Positions 12,018 to 25,722 of a stretch of 64,000 bases of DNA are shown here, piece by piece. Made by a program: the position numbers and the translations under genes. How positions within the stretch are numbered: position 1 is the first letter of the stretch; each line of letters opens with the position of its first letter. The notes below the pieces were generated by a model. It saw only the letters and a list, made by a program, of their open reading frames with translations. It was not told the DNA's origin and ran no database searches. This DNA is from Utricularia gibba (lineage: Eukaryota > Streptophyta > Magnoliopsida > Lamiales > Lentibulariaceae), in NCBI GenBank assembly GCA_002189035.1, contig CM007990.1, forward strand, positions 6,128,501 through 6,192,500, read 5' to 3'.

Positions 12018-12026
12018 TTTCTTTTT
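12018..12026 (+). terminator. Pol III terminator of tRNA-Val
   Basis: Interrupted T run 12 bp after the tRNA 3' end, in the position and form expected for Pol III termination. Confidence 0.55.
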
Positions 12027-12364
12027 GAAAGGCCAAAAAAAGCATTTGTATTTCATTTCGAGCTTTTCCGGCTAGCCCAAAAAACACGCCCGAATGTTCG
12101 CCGGAAAAGCCCAAAATGGCGGCCCGGTACTTCTGCATGCGATACGACGTCGCTGATGACGTCAGAAGGCATGATGCATTTCTGGCACATCCAACCACAA
12201 ATACTCTCTTTCAAAATATTTAGCAATCAAGTTTATTGTGTGTGTAAAGTGCAAGCTTCTGCAATAAATAAGACCGATAGCCCCCCACTCTCGCTCGCGT
12301 GCAACTTGCTTCTCCGCTGTTCCAGAACTTCCCAATCGGAATATCCTCGCAGATTCGTGTAGCT

Positions 12365-14438
<2,074 letters not shown>

Positions 14439-15061
14439 GGTGCCCGGCTTCTGCTTCTGCTTTTGCTTCTTCGCATGTGTTGCTGTTCGGGGCTGGGTTT
14501 AAGATCCCCACTTTGGCCCTGTTTTCACTTCGAGGAATAATTAGCGTCAGGTAACCCGAACTCAAATGACACTGTATTCAGGTTATGTGGACAGCTGGAA
14601 AACTTTTATTTCGAGGAATAAAAACGTTAGAAACATTTTTTTATTTTTGAAAAATTATGTAATCTTATTTTGTAATTCATTACAAGGATATGTGAAAACA
14701 TAGGAACAAAGTGTGTTTGATGTTCAGTCTATTGTGGAGTGCAGTCTATTGGGTTGGTTGGTTTAGCCCGAAGCCCTACGCACCTGATTGCAAGCGTGAG
14801 CGACCGACTGGGTGAAGTTGATGTTCATCGTGCGCAACCAAACTCAAACGTGTCTTCCCCTTCTTGTCAGTTGGCCTGCAATCATATGCCCGGATTTCAG
14901 TTTTTTACAAAACTAAACGCGCGAGGGCTTTTCGCCAGTGGCTATACAAAAACAAAAACTAGCCCTCCAAAGACTATGAAATTTAGATCCGGCCTACGAC
15001 TTTCAGAAGGTTCGTGTTTCCACCACAACACGCTAATGGTTTGGTTTGGTTTGGTTTGCCC
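14439..15061. other. Convergent intergenic region
   Basis: Region between the 3' ends of GAPC (+) and the F-box/MYND gene (-). It is AT-rich near GAPC. No coding frame or RNA is recognised. Confidence 0.4.
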
Positions 15062-16319
15062 TCACTGCTCGCCCATGGCTATGATGGCGGCCACTCTCCC
15101 TGCCGGCACGCAATCGGCCCTGTGCCGGAGCTTCCAATCCAGGGCCTGACAAGCACGTGAGCAGTAATTCACTGATCTGCAGACCGAGCACCGTCGAAAC
15201 TCGTGTCTCCGAGTCTCCGGCCGTCCGCAGCCCCAATGGGAACAGAGTCGTTTACCCGGACCCGGACCCTTGCCCGAATACCAGTCGCATAGAAATTGAT
15301 TTGCCGGGTGTGGTGCCGGTGGAGGAACACTACAACTAAAATCGCTTAACACGGGGCAGCAACCGCCGTCGTTTCGAGTGGCTGGCCGAACAAGCCACGC
15401 GCTATGGGCCACCGCGTTGGGACACACGGCCAAGACTTGCGCCAACCCACGCGCGTTGGCTTGAACGAATAACCTGCACTCCTCGGCGATATTGCGCTTC
15501 ACGTCGTATCCGCCTTGCAGGCAGTGATCAAGTTCCTGGAGTGCATCGAAGTGGCCGAGGTGCGCCGCGTGGGCACAAAGAGCGACGCCCGCGCGAAAAT
15601 TCTTGTCATTCTTAGACCCGCCGCTTCCGTTGAATTGGATGACGGCGAGCGAGTATAGCGCCGCTGCATGGGAGCCAATCGCCGCCTTAGCCATGAGCGA
15701 TGCTCCGCTTGCTCTCTTCTCCAGACAATAAAACCGAATCTGCGCCAGTAAAAGCAATACGCATCAGAGATTTGTCGATTCCTGGTGCGGGAGCGTACTG
15801 CAGTAAAAGCCTTTTAACAGCAGAACAAAAAGGGTCTAACCATGCCTAGGGTGAAACAGGCTTCAACATTCCCAGCATCCACACAGCTTCAGAAACCGGT
15901 GGGCACATTCCGACCAGTTTTTTGCCTTTACGGCGAGCATTCTGGGGCAAGCTTTAGACAACACCAGCGGGGAAACCCCAACCCGTTAAACCTCTTGCAT
16001 CTGTGTGAATCAGATCATGAGTTAATCATCAGATTCCAGGAAAAATAAAACCAGCAATACAATCCAATCCAATCCCCTACGTCATCAGAACACTGACGAA
16101 ATCAGCAGGGCTTTGCGCCGTGAGGCTGAGGTTTCCTAGAATACAGACCACCAAATCGTCCGGCAAAGCCTCGAAGTAATCGCCGCATCCCCTTTCCGCC
16201 GGGGGCGAAAATCTTGCCCTTTTAAGGCAACCCTTTTCCTCCGTCTTGCCATTCTTCCGCTTCGGTCCTTGATCGTTCGCGGCAGCACAAACCCATCTCC
16301 TTGTTCTCATTCGCTCCAT
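15062..16319 (-). pseudogene. F-box/MYND zinc-finger protein (At1g67340-like), frame-disrupted
   Basis: Homologue of plant SCF-type F-box proteins with Sel1-like repeats and a MYND finger. Exon 1 (16319-16081) starts MERMRTRRW and has the F-box (DYFEALPDDLVVCILGNLS). Exon 2 (16000-15841) should encode CKRFNGLGF...LVLSKACPRMLAVKAKNW...HRFLKLC...DAGNVEACFTLGM, but one base is missing in the CCCC run near 15970 and two bases in the GTGTG run near 15880; between them the frame is lost and a TAA follows. Exon 3 (15739-15062) is open, with IRFYCLEKRASGASLMAKAA and a complete MYND (CSHWGCGRPE...CSVC...YCSRACQ...H...C). Total exon length is still a multiple of three because the two deletions sum to three. 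Several usually invariant glycines in exon 3 are changed (ELDHCLQGGYD), which supports real decay over sequencing error. Confidence 0.8.
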
Positions 16320-17298
16320 TACTGTGTTTTTCCATCTTTCTTCACAGGCCGTCTGTCATTTAAAGTGACTTGATGTATAATGTACTGTGTGACATTTACG
16401 GAAGTACCCTCGTGGGTTGCCCCTAATCCGTGTCAAACGCCGTTGACCACACCCGATTTATCTGCAAAAAAGAAAACAAACATGCTCCAGAATAAAATAG
16501 GAAATCAGCTTCCCCTTTTTTTATATTTTACAAAGGGGAAGAACCAGATTAGATGAGAGGGTGGTTATAGAGGCCAACGAAGACGTGGAGTTAAAGCGCG
16601 GGGACATGATGAACAGGCCCACAGCAACACGCCGTGATCTTTTGTGGTTCATGCATGCCGCCATCACCTGGGCTGGTTACACCATAACAAAAAAATAAAG
16701 AGCAGCGTACCGCAGGCGCGGAAGTCACCACCCTCGATGCTACCCACATCATTCATGTTCGTACAGGACGGTCTCGTTCCATCGCGGCGGATCCGCTGGC
16801 ATACATCTTTTTTTGTTTCGGGCTTCACCCCACAGCCGAACTACGTACCCAAATTCATAAACCCCCTTCTTTTTTCTTTTTCTTTTTCTTTTGTACATAG
16901 GCGACAACTTGGTAAGGCTGCCCACTCACTAGTAACCACATCTTCTCAAGGCAAAACAGCGCTGCATATCTATCCTTTTGCAAATTACAGGATATTCAGA
17001 TGTCGCAGTACCATCAAAATTACTACATTCACTTATCCACAATTCACAGTGACATCAAATCGGAACCAACATCAATCATTCTATCCCCAATTTTACCATC
17101 CTCACGTCTTACCTTCAAAGCAATCACTACACCCTTCAAATCAACTAACTGGTCATTCACTAAACCCATTGATTGCCACACTCATCTTCTTGCACAGGAT
17201 TATAATTTAAAAACTAACCCGAATGTACCTCCCGATGGGTTTGATTGCGGTCAGATACTGGAAGATTCCTTCTTAACTTCCATTCGGCTGAACTTGTT
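16320..17298. other. Spacer with pyrimidine-rich microsatellite
   Basis: Between the 5' end of the F-box gene and the 3' end of the DnaJ-DUF3444 relic. It contains a (TTTTC)-like tract at about 16866-16893. The plus-strand open frames of 168-188 codons that cover it continue into the relic and show no family pattern, so they were not called. Confidence 0.4.
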
Positions 17299-19246
17299 TC
17301 ACAACCTCAACATCCTCCAGGGTAACTCCTTTCCTCTATATTCAACTTCCTCCACATCGTCAACACCTTCTGACGCCTCGATTCCCTCAAGGAATGATGA
17401 TGCAGTTTTGACAATATCAGATGGAATGGCACCAGGATCGAGCTCCCTACAAACCCCGAGCAACTACAGTCCTTCCTCCCGGGTAAATAAATGGGAGGGC
17501 ACCTGATGAGAAAATCGAGAGATTTCTTCACATGGGATCCTTCGAATTTGGCTTGGATCAAAATGCTGATGAAAAATGGCTTTGGATCCGGCCACCTTGA
17601 CCATTGGAATTACGATCACGCCAAAATTCTCATCGCAATCTTCCAGTACTTCAACGATATCATAACTGTGCAACAATTCATCTGCTGTCACTTCATTCCA
17701 TTCCAGGGACCAATTTCTATATAAAGCCCAGATATCTCCCTTCCTAGGATACACGAGAGTCCTACTGGGTGCTGGTTGCTTACATCTTACATGGTGTGAG
17801 AAACAGTCCACTGAATAAAGAAAAACTTGCTTCTCCATTTGGAACTCCCCACATGTTCCTGAAAATCCATTAGAATAGCAACTTGCGGTGCTGCTTCTGC
17901 TGTGCGTTACTGAAATTAGCCAACTAACTCTCAATCTAAAGGGATTCAGAGATATTATACTTCGAATCATCACATAATTGCGAGGCATACCGTCATCATC
18001 ATCATATACAGCCCATACTTGGTTCTTGCCAAACGAATGTACCCTCCTGTTCATGTCAAAGTCATGGAAGTCAGAATCATGGACATGCAATGAAAGTTGA
18101 TCAACTGAATTCCTCTCGGGACAAGGTCCTGAAGTGTTGCGATTAAGTCCATTCTCGGGGAAACTGCACTCAGTCAGAGGTAACCTACGTTGTGCGTTTG
18201 TTGTACGTTCTATGCTATTATCATGAATCTCCACAAAGGCTGCATTTCTCACTAAGGGTGCTGAGAAGCATTTACTCAACGTCTCACATATTTCTGCACA
18301 GGCTTTCTTCATCAACATCTGCTTAATATTCGAAACATCATTTCGTTTGATACCAGGCTTTCCATCACCAAGGTCAACTGACTTCAATGTCTCCTTATAA
18401 ATGTTGGATTCTTCATCCCCCTTACATCTTTTGAAAGCATTCAGATCGCTGGAGGATGCAACATAAATTCTTTTTCTCGAGGAAAGACTTCTACGAAGCG
18501 ATGCCTCCTTCTTTTTAAAAGCATCCTGTGCATTCTGTCTTTCTCGCATCGCTTTCTCATATTCCCGCTTAACCATATTTTCAGATTGAACGGGAGACCG
18601 AGTATTCGGCGACTTCTGTGAAGGAGCCCATCCAAAATTACAGTTATTGGAATTCTTGCCTTTATATGAATGGAAAGCTCCCTGTTGGCAGGACGAGTTG
18701 TTAATGGCAACACCAGATCCCTGCTGTTTCGCTTTCTGTTGTTGGAAATTGTTACAGCTATATGTAATCTTGGAATTCCGGGGTGATGGAGGATCAATTT
18801 CAACTGCAAAGTAAGCTTCTTGGCAATTTGGGCAGAGAAGATTGCGGTTGCAATATATCCGAAAATATTCATACTGGCTCCTACATCGATGGCAAACAGT
18901 CCAGAAGGTGTCTCTTTATTCCATATGAAATGAATAAGGAGCAGATGCGGCATTACGATTGCTGGCTTTAGTCTTCGAATCCCTACTCTTCAAAGCAACA
19001 GTGTTCTCAAAATGGAAAAATTCATTTCTCTTTGATGATTCTGAAGGGCGGTAGACGGTATCACTTTTATGCGGAAACATTCCACCAATTATCAGAAAGG
19101 AAATTCCATTCTTGAAATAGGAGCTAAAATGCTCCTTCAGATCCGAAAGACCTGTTTCTATCTTTCACTCCCTTGAAAACGTTAACCATAAATTTCCTCT
19201 CAGAAATCGTGTTTGCTCTCAAGGGGTCATCCCTGTTACCCTCCAT
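17299..19246 (-). pseudogene. DnaJ-domain / DUF3444 protein, decayed
   Basis: Relic of the plant family with an N-terminal J domain, a zinc-ribbon-like segment and DUF3444. The start is recognisable (MEGNRDDPLRANTISERKFM), but the sequence then jumps from about residue 25 to DRNRSFGSEGAF, so most of the N-terminal helices and the HPD-containing part of the J domain are deleted. J-domain remnants continue as stop-LLFQEWNFLSDN with stops at 19124-19126 and 19067-19069. A TAA at 18916-18918 directly precedes the well-preserved zinc segment DTFWTVCHRCRSQYEYFR...LLCPNCQEAYFAVE. DUF3444 follows intact (NQVWAVYDDDDGMPRNY, GDIWALYRNWSLEWNE, FSHQVPSHL) until a TAG at 17464-17466, after which CRELDPGAIPSDI continues in frame to a TGA at 17299. 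A 370-residue open frame from 18576 could still be made, but without a J domain. Confidence 0.85.
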
Positions 19247-20532
19247 CCACTGTTTTTGCTTGCTCCGAATCTTCTCTTCAAGAATCACCAACATAAATGT
19301 TCAAGATCCAAAGAATTAACCATGAAAGTACATATTAAAATAAGCACACGCACACACATAAACACTCAAGCTCTATTTATTCTGGTAATGAAAAACGGCA
19401 GAAAGCAGTGAACACATCATTCAAACACCAGCACATACATTAGCAGCTCGTTTAGTGATTCATAGAAATTGCTGTTCTTTTTGCTTAGATAGTATGATTT
19501 ATTGCGATGCAGAGCAAGCTCTCACAGAACAACAGACCACAAAGTCAGATGAAACACCGCTCCATGGTCATCAAGATAAATGAAAAACAAGAATGCAATG
19601 AGATAATCTAGAGCAACCCACCTGTAGTATCATCGCAGCCAAGATCTAATCACGCTCCCAATATGGCATTAAACCCGCATTCCAGTATACAGAACAAATC
19701 CGTGAAATTGATGATCAAGCGGCACAATATGACAGACATCCGAGCAGAGCGCGCGTAACCGGGTGAGTGTACTAAATTCAGCAGCAGGATTTCATTAGTA
19801 GAAAACGAAAAAAGAAACCGAGGAAATCGGAATTACAGAAATAAAGGAGCCCTAAAAGTGTGCCGATCAATCTTCCAATAGTAAACGCAAAGCTGCAAAA
19901 GAGGCCTAAAACACTCGCTAAGGGTAAAATGGAGAAGCGAAAATGCTTTGAGTGCCAAGCAAACTACTAGACAAGAAATTGTGATTAGATGCTCGAATCC
20001 AATAAAAAAAAAAAAAAAGATTTTTTGGGGCAGGCTTTGCTTTTGGGTCGACCAAAAATGTCATCTAATTGGGCCTAAATGTGAAGGAGCTGCAGCCCGT
20101 AACTGACGCCTTGCTTGCACTATAGTTCGCCGGCTATTCGTCTCCTCCTCAAAACTGAAAGTGGTGTTGCCCTCTAATTCGATTTCAGAATGGCGGGCCT
20201 TCGGCCATTGTGGCTCTTGGTGAATACGGATGAGATTGAGATTCGAATCCACTCGATTGAACTCCACTAAAGCGTACATAAAAATCCCCCAACTCGTAAC
20301 CCTAACTTTTTGTTTATTTTGTTTAGGAACATTTCAATGGCACTTGTTATGTGATGTAAAGATACTCCGAAAGAATCTCTCCCACCATGGAGATCGATCG
20401 TAGGGGACAGCAATGGCACTTGGTGGTAATTATAGAAACAAACGTTTGAAGATAAATAGCAGGGAATACAGGAAGGTGAACTTGTGGATGGCGTGGCATG
20501 GCTGAGTATAAGAAGTCTGTGTGTCTGTCTGT
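19247..20532. other. Upstream region of the DnaJ-DUF3444 relic; WRKY 3' side
   Basis: A GTGGGT donor on the minus strand near 19622 is compatible with an old 5'-UTR exon of the relic, as family members often have an intron in the 5' UTR. No coding frame is supported. An A-run lies at 20005-20018. Confidence 0.35.
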
Positions 20533-21369
20533 CTAGTAGGAAGGGTAAATCTGCATTTGGCTGAGTATGTGTTCGAAGTTGTCGGTGCATTTCTGGACAG
20601 GATGCGAATGCATCCCCTCGTAGGTTGTTACCACGACCCCTTCGTCGCTGGACTGGCGCTGGACTTGCTTCTTCACATTACAGCCTTGGAAGGTGCACCT
20701 GTAGTAGCTCCTGCAACACACATATCCAGGCCTTGATACAATCTTCGGGAGAGTAGTTCAGAAGATTCCAACACACAGGCTTGACAATAACATGATGTAA
20801 TTAAAACAACACTCTTGCCTTGAAAGGGTTTTTAAGCGCGATTACACTCAACACCTAAATTGTAAAATCATTCAATTTCCGAACAAGGAACACGGACAAC
20901 GAGTTCTGCTCGTTATGTTTTTGTAGGGTCGACAGGTTTGGTAGAAAGAGAGATCGAGAATCGATGGTAAGATAATAGACAATTATTCCTATCCTGACCT
21001 TGGGAACCTGTTGTTCTTGACAGCCTTCTGTCCGTATTTTCTCCACCGATAGCCATCATCGAGAATATCGACTTGGCTTCTGGTTTTAAAGGCGTATCTG
21101 GGCCTCTTCTCGGTCTTCTTCGGCTGATCCAAAACAACACCGTCGTTCATCATCTGAGAACTCGAAGAACCCTCGAACCCGAAACCACCCATGAAGCTGC
21201 TGTTGTTGCTGCCGCCATATCTCCCATGAGCATGATCCACCAAACCTTGGTGGATGTGGTGGTTGTTCATATTGATGAGGGAAAATTGAGGAAGCGCAGA
21301 AGAGGAAGCTGAAGAGGATGACGAAGAAGACTGGAACAGAGATGAGTAATTGTCCATCCCCAAACCCAC
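20533..21369 (-). CDS. WRKY transcription factor, group IIc (WRKY75-like)
   Basis: DNA-binding regulator recognising W-boxes; WRKY75 relatives act in phosphate starvation, senescence and root hair control. Two exons (21369-20999, 20710-20533) give 549 nt, 182 aa. The N-terminus is Ser/Asn/His-rich, then KTEKRPRYAFKTRSQVDILD leads into DDGYRWRKYGQKAVKNNRFPR. The intron falls after FPR, the conserved intron site of this group, and exon 2 continues SYYRCTFQGCNVKKQVQR with the zinc ligands C-x4-C...H-x-H (TYEGMHSHP). The C-terminus NFEHILSQMQIYPSY is nearly the WRKY75 ending. The start is either 21369 (MGLGMDNYSS) or 21357 (MDNYSS). A TATA-like TTTATAAAC lies about 80 bp upstream. Confidence 0.93.
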
Positions 21370-24300
21370 TCACTCTGGCGATGATGATGATGATGATGGA
21401 GATAGAAGACCTTTTTCCTCTTTTCTTTTTCTTTTAGATTGTGTTGGAGTTTATAAAACGAAAACGGAACTCCCAGTTAATGGATAGTTCCTTTCCAAGG
21501 CGGGCGCCCGACTAGTGTTTCTCAACTCTAGTTACGAACTTGACATCTAGTTCTTCTTCTGAGATGCCGCTAATACCGTTGTGTTGGTCAAACAAGGTGG
21601 ACGACGCACGTGCCTTTGGAAAAACCCAAGGATATGTGTGCCTGCCTCACCAACGTGTTCCTTGGCATTGCGTCGGAGGAGACTGACCAGTTAGGGCCTA
21701 CCCAAATACCATCCTGTCGCCATTCCACTGGTCTGGGACTGCAACGCGGCCCACAAGAACACCAGTCAACCGTACTATTTACTATCTTCTTGAGGAAGAA
21801 TAACATCACAAACACGGGAAAGAAAGTGCTTTGAGTGATTATCTGAATAATCAGGGACCAAATTCAGTGCACATAGTTTAATGAGCGCCCAGCATGATCA
21901 AGAAAAGAAATTGAATCGGAATCCGGCGGAGGGGAGGAGCCAGTTGGAGTCTGTGGGCAAACCAACACAACAGGTTGATCCATTTTCCACATAGGCAATA
22001 ATGATATTTAATAAAGAAATATATTTTCTCAACTCCCATCCCACTTCCCATGATAATGATTTGTTATCTCAACACAACACTTGTGTCTCCCTCCCTCCTT
22101 CCCTAACGAAGGTTTGTCATGCCTATCATCCATTTCGCTCAGGGCCTTAAATTTATTTACCATCCCACCCCCCAACTCTACCTAAGGCCTCAATATAACA
22201 ACATTTATTTGCGCTCTAGACCCTTCCGATCATATATTTGTTGATTCAGCTGCAAAGGGTGAAACAAATCCTCGTACGGGTTGAAAAGGCAAGCCACTCA
22301 AGTTGGAAGCCGGCGGGTCAAAAGTTGTTAAAAAATAACATTATGTTATTTACTTTTTGGTCGCATTCGGAATTTGTATGATTTAATCAGAACAAATCTT
22401 CCAAACACCTTAATGGCGACACCCCCCGTTTCTTTCCAATCTTAATTGCCGTGCTACGGAATCGGTGACTCTCCAGATAAATCTGAAAAAAAAAAAACAA
22501 GGAAGAAGAAGAAAGCATGATCAATAAAAGTGTAAATCAATTTTTTTAAAATAAAACAAAAAAAAGGGTAAATAGTGGGAGGCATGCGAGTGATATTTCG
22601 TTAAGGTTGTGTAGGGTAGTGGGGCAAAAAAAACAAGGGCTATGGCTATGAAATTGGGAAGCGTAGGTGCAGATATTTTCAACCATGGAACCCATTACTC
22701 AAAGTCTAGGGAGGAGAGTTTGTCCAAAAGGGTGGACTAATTGTCTTTAATATTCTATTATCAACAATGCTGATTGTCAATATTTGGCAATAAAGTTTTA
22801 CAGCATGTTTTGCTTTTTCCATGTTTCCCATCAATTCCAAGATACGACTCGCTCTCCAATATCAATCACCCTGTGACTGTGAGGAATTTGGGTGGGTGTA
22901 CGTCCACCCAGGCATTTGGGCCATGGCCTCCGTTCCCATCGGCCCAATCTGGAGCCATTCCACCAAAACTGCTGATTGTTGATGAGGTCATCCGATCCGA
23001 TTCCATGAACTAATCTTGGGGTTCGTGATCTCATCAATTTATTTATTTATGCTAACAAACTATGTTTTACCACGTCCATAATTTTCCAAGGGATGCCAAG
23101 GATGGAGATGCATAAACACCACTGAGTTGTTAGTCGTGCACCCAAGCTCTAACGGATTTACTGTCCGGGCTGCGCTTACGGAGAGCATCTTAAGCTCCCG
23201 ACAGTTACCTTTCTTTTTCTGCAGCTGTACAAGTGTACCCTCATCCATTATTTTAATGCCAAGTGTCATGCCTCATTCAATAAATAAATATACGAAAAAA
23301 ACAAGGTGAGAATGTATTCAATTTGGAAATTTCTCCATTGCTTCAAAGGTTGATGGACTACGCTCCAAACCCTAAACATTCATTACATTGAAAGGGGCAT
23401 GCCATGCCATCAGCAAGGTCCCGCGCACCTGATGCGAATAACCAACAGTAACTAAATTGTTTGGTTGCCCCCTCCGTTTTTGTTCAGACCCAGATTCCAC
23501 AAAACACCCGTGGATGGACGTTAAGAGAAAGGAAAGCTGTCACGGAAGCGTGTTTTCGGGGAAAATACTACACGCGCTAGCTAGGGTTACAGGCGGCTGC
23601 AAGCTTTTCTGACCCCAACCCTGTTCTTTAGTCCTCTTGTGGAATTGCTACATCCAACAGTGAATCAACCATTGATTTTGCTACTACCCGGTTGGAGCTT
23701 CACTTGGTCCCCGATGGCTCACTGCCTTGCTCATCATCAACCGTGCGTTTGTATTGATGTCATCTCATTCAATGAGGAGATAGATGTTGAGAGGGGGGAG
23801 GGAGGGAGGGAGCTCATGGCGCTTTGCGTAGAAAGTCCCTCACGCCATTGATTGGTTGCTTAGTCCGCATTGTACGAACTAAAAGGGATGATAACAACAC
23901 TGTTTATCATCGTACACCCCCTATTGATTGGGTGTCAGTGACTCATAACTTGGACAATTTCCGATTTCAACGCAACGTTCCTTTAAATATGAAAGAAAAA
24001 TACACAGCTCACCACAGGCCTACGTCATCATATAAAATAATAATAATACTAAACTCACAAGTTCATTTTTGTTTGGCACGGAAGACCAGCCCAGCCGCCT
24101 ACTAATCATCATCTTCCTATAGAATCCTTCCTTTGATTTTCCTTGTCCTTCCCTTCGATATTGACTCCATCTTCTTCAATGATGCCCTTGCAGCAGCAGC
24201 TCCTATCTCGGTTGGTCCATCACCCCCCCCCCCCCCCCCCTTATTAATTTCTACTACTTCATTGATTTTGATGACTGATTCAGATTTCACTCTACATCAC

Positions 24301-24465
24301 TAGTATCTCTGTTCATCGAGGTGCCCATACCGCACGCCTTTTCTTACCTGAAAATGCAATTTCGTCAAAAGACGAGCTCAGCTAACCTTCTTCTTCTTCA
24401 AGCTATATTTATTCAGCAGCTCCGTCCAAGTTGAAGTTAGGGCTTTGGAAACACGAGGAAGCAGC
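21370..24465. other. Gene-poor 3.1 kb between WRKY and MADS genes
   Basis: The largest stretch without a gene. It holds the divergent promoters of WRKY (-) and MADS (+). Short ORFs up to about 93 codons have no recognisable motif. A run of 18 C lies at 24223-24240, about 225 bp before the MADS ATG. The region is AT-rich with many short homopolymers. I see no terminal repeats or transposase remains. Confidence 0.45.
24223..24240 (+). repeat. Poly-C tract (18 nt)
   Basis: Uninterrupted C run upstream of the MADS-box gene, in the likely promoter or 5' leader. Its true length may differ because such runs are read poorly. Confidence 0.9.
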
Positions 24466-25722
24466 ATGGCGAGAGGAAAGACTCAGGTTAAGCGCATCGA
24501 GAAGGATGCGAACAGGCAAGTGACTTTCTCCAAGCGAAAAAACGGGCTCCTCAAAAAGGCCTTCGAGCTCTCGGTTCTCTGCGATGTTGAAGTGGCTCTC
24601 ATCGTATTTTCACCCAAGGGCAGGATATATGAATTCGCCAGCTCAAGGTATTCCTTCATTCGTATTTGTTCAAGAAGCCTTCCTTCTTTTGATTCGTCTT
24701 TCTGCCTTATTATATACACGTAATAACTTTTGATTTTTCGAGCTAATCATGGATGGCAGTATGATCGAGACATTAGACAAGTACAAAAAACGTACTATGG
24801 GGAGGGTCCACCCTACCATTCCACCTTCCGGAACTATACAGGTATAATGCTGCAGATTTATAATTGTGCAAGCTGAGCTTAGTCACACAACCTCATAAAA
24901 ACAAATTTCGCAGCAATCTAAAGATGAGATCGCAAACATGATGAAGAGGATCGAACAGCTTGAAGCGTCTAAAAGGTTAACCATATTGCGAAAGCCGCAT
25001 TAATTTCGTTTTGTTGTTTTTTTTCTAGGATCCATCGGGGAAAGTTTGATGATACTCGAGTGTTCATGTGTTTCTAGGAAGCTGCTAGGGGAAGACTTGG
25101 CCGCATGCACACTTGAAGAAGTGAAGAAGTTAGAAGAGCAGGTGGTGCCCAGTCTCAACATCATTCGATCGAGGAAGGTATGCGTCGCATCGTCCAATAG
25201 TCATTTGACATCCTTGGGATGAGTTGCTAACCTCTTGTGCCCCCAGGTTCATCTGTACGAGGAGAGGATTAAACAGCTGAAAGAGAAGGTGGGTCCTTTT
25301 ACTTGCCTGGGGAAGTCAATGATTGCGGTTTACATGGTTTTTAGATATGCATACCTAAGGGTTTGTTTTTTTAATACCATTCCTGTGTTGTGTGAGGCGC
25401 ACATTCCTAATAGTCCCAGTAACCATTTTTTGGATGGCAGGGAAAAGCCCTAGCACTCGACAACTCCAATTTTCTAGAAGAGGTAACGTCTCTTGATATT
25501 TCATTTGTGCGGAAGGGGTGGGGATGGGGGGTCTGATTTGCATGGCATGCGATGGGCACGCAGTTTGAAGAGGAGGGATTGAAGGAGGCGAATAGTTCAG
25601 GATCTGATCAGATGAATATGGCAGCTAGCGACATCTCCCGACTTTCGCTGAACCTGTGTATGGAGCAGCCACCGGAGAATGGGAGCCGAGTGAACCGTGA
25701 ACCCTACTTCTTGTTTATCTGA
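24466..25722 (+). CDS. MIKC-type MADS-box transcription factor, SOC1/TM3-like
   Basis: Type II MADS factor. Seven exons (24466-24647, 24760-24841, 24914-24975, 25078-25177, 25247-25288, 25441-25482, 25564-25722) sum to 669 nt, 222 aa, with the classical MIKC layout of a large first exon and short K exons. The MADS domain starts [20 protein letters not shown] and includes [19 protein letters not shown] and [19 protein letters not shown]. An I region ([14 protein letters not shown]) and a K domain ([20 protein letters not shown]) follow. ARGKTQ and the EFASSSM junction point to the SOC1/TM3 clade, where members promote flowering. Unusual are RRNGLLKK read as [17 protein letters not shown] instead of DAEVALI, and a C-terminus ending PYFLFI without the SOC1 motif, so clade placement is tentative. 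Confidence 0.9.

Noticed and set aside
16644-17506. Plus-strand ORFs of 188 and 168 codons
   Set aside because: Antisense to the DnaJ-DUF3444 relic and its flank; Ser/Thr/Pro-rich without motif.
21370-24465. Hidden transposon in the large gene-poor gap
   Set aside because: No terminal repeats, transposase, integrase or reverse transcriptase motifs could be seen in any frame.
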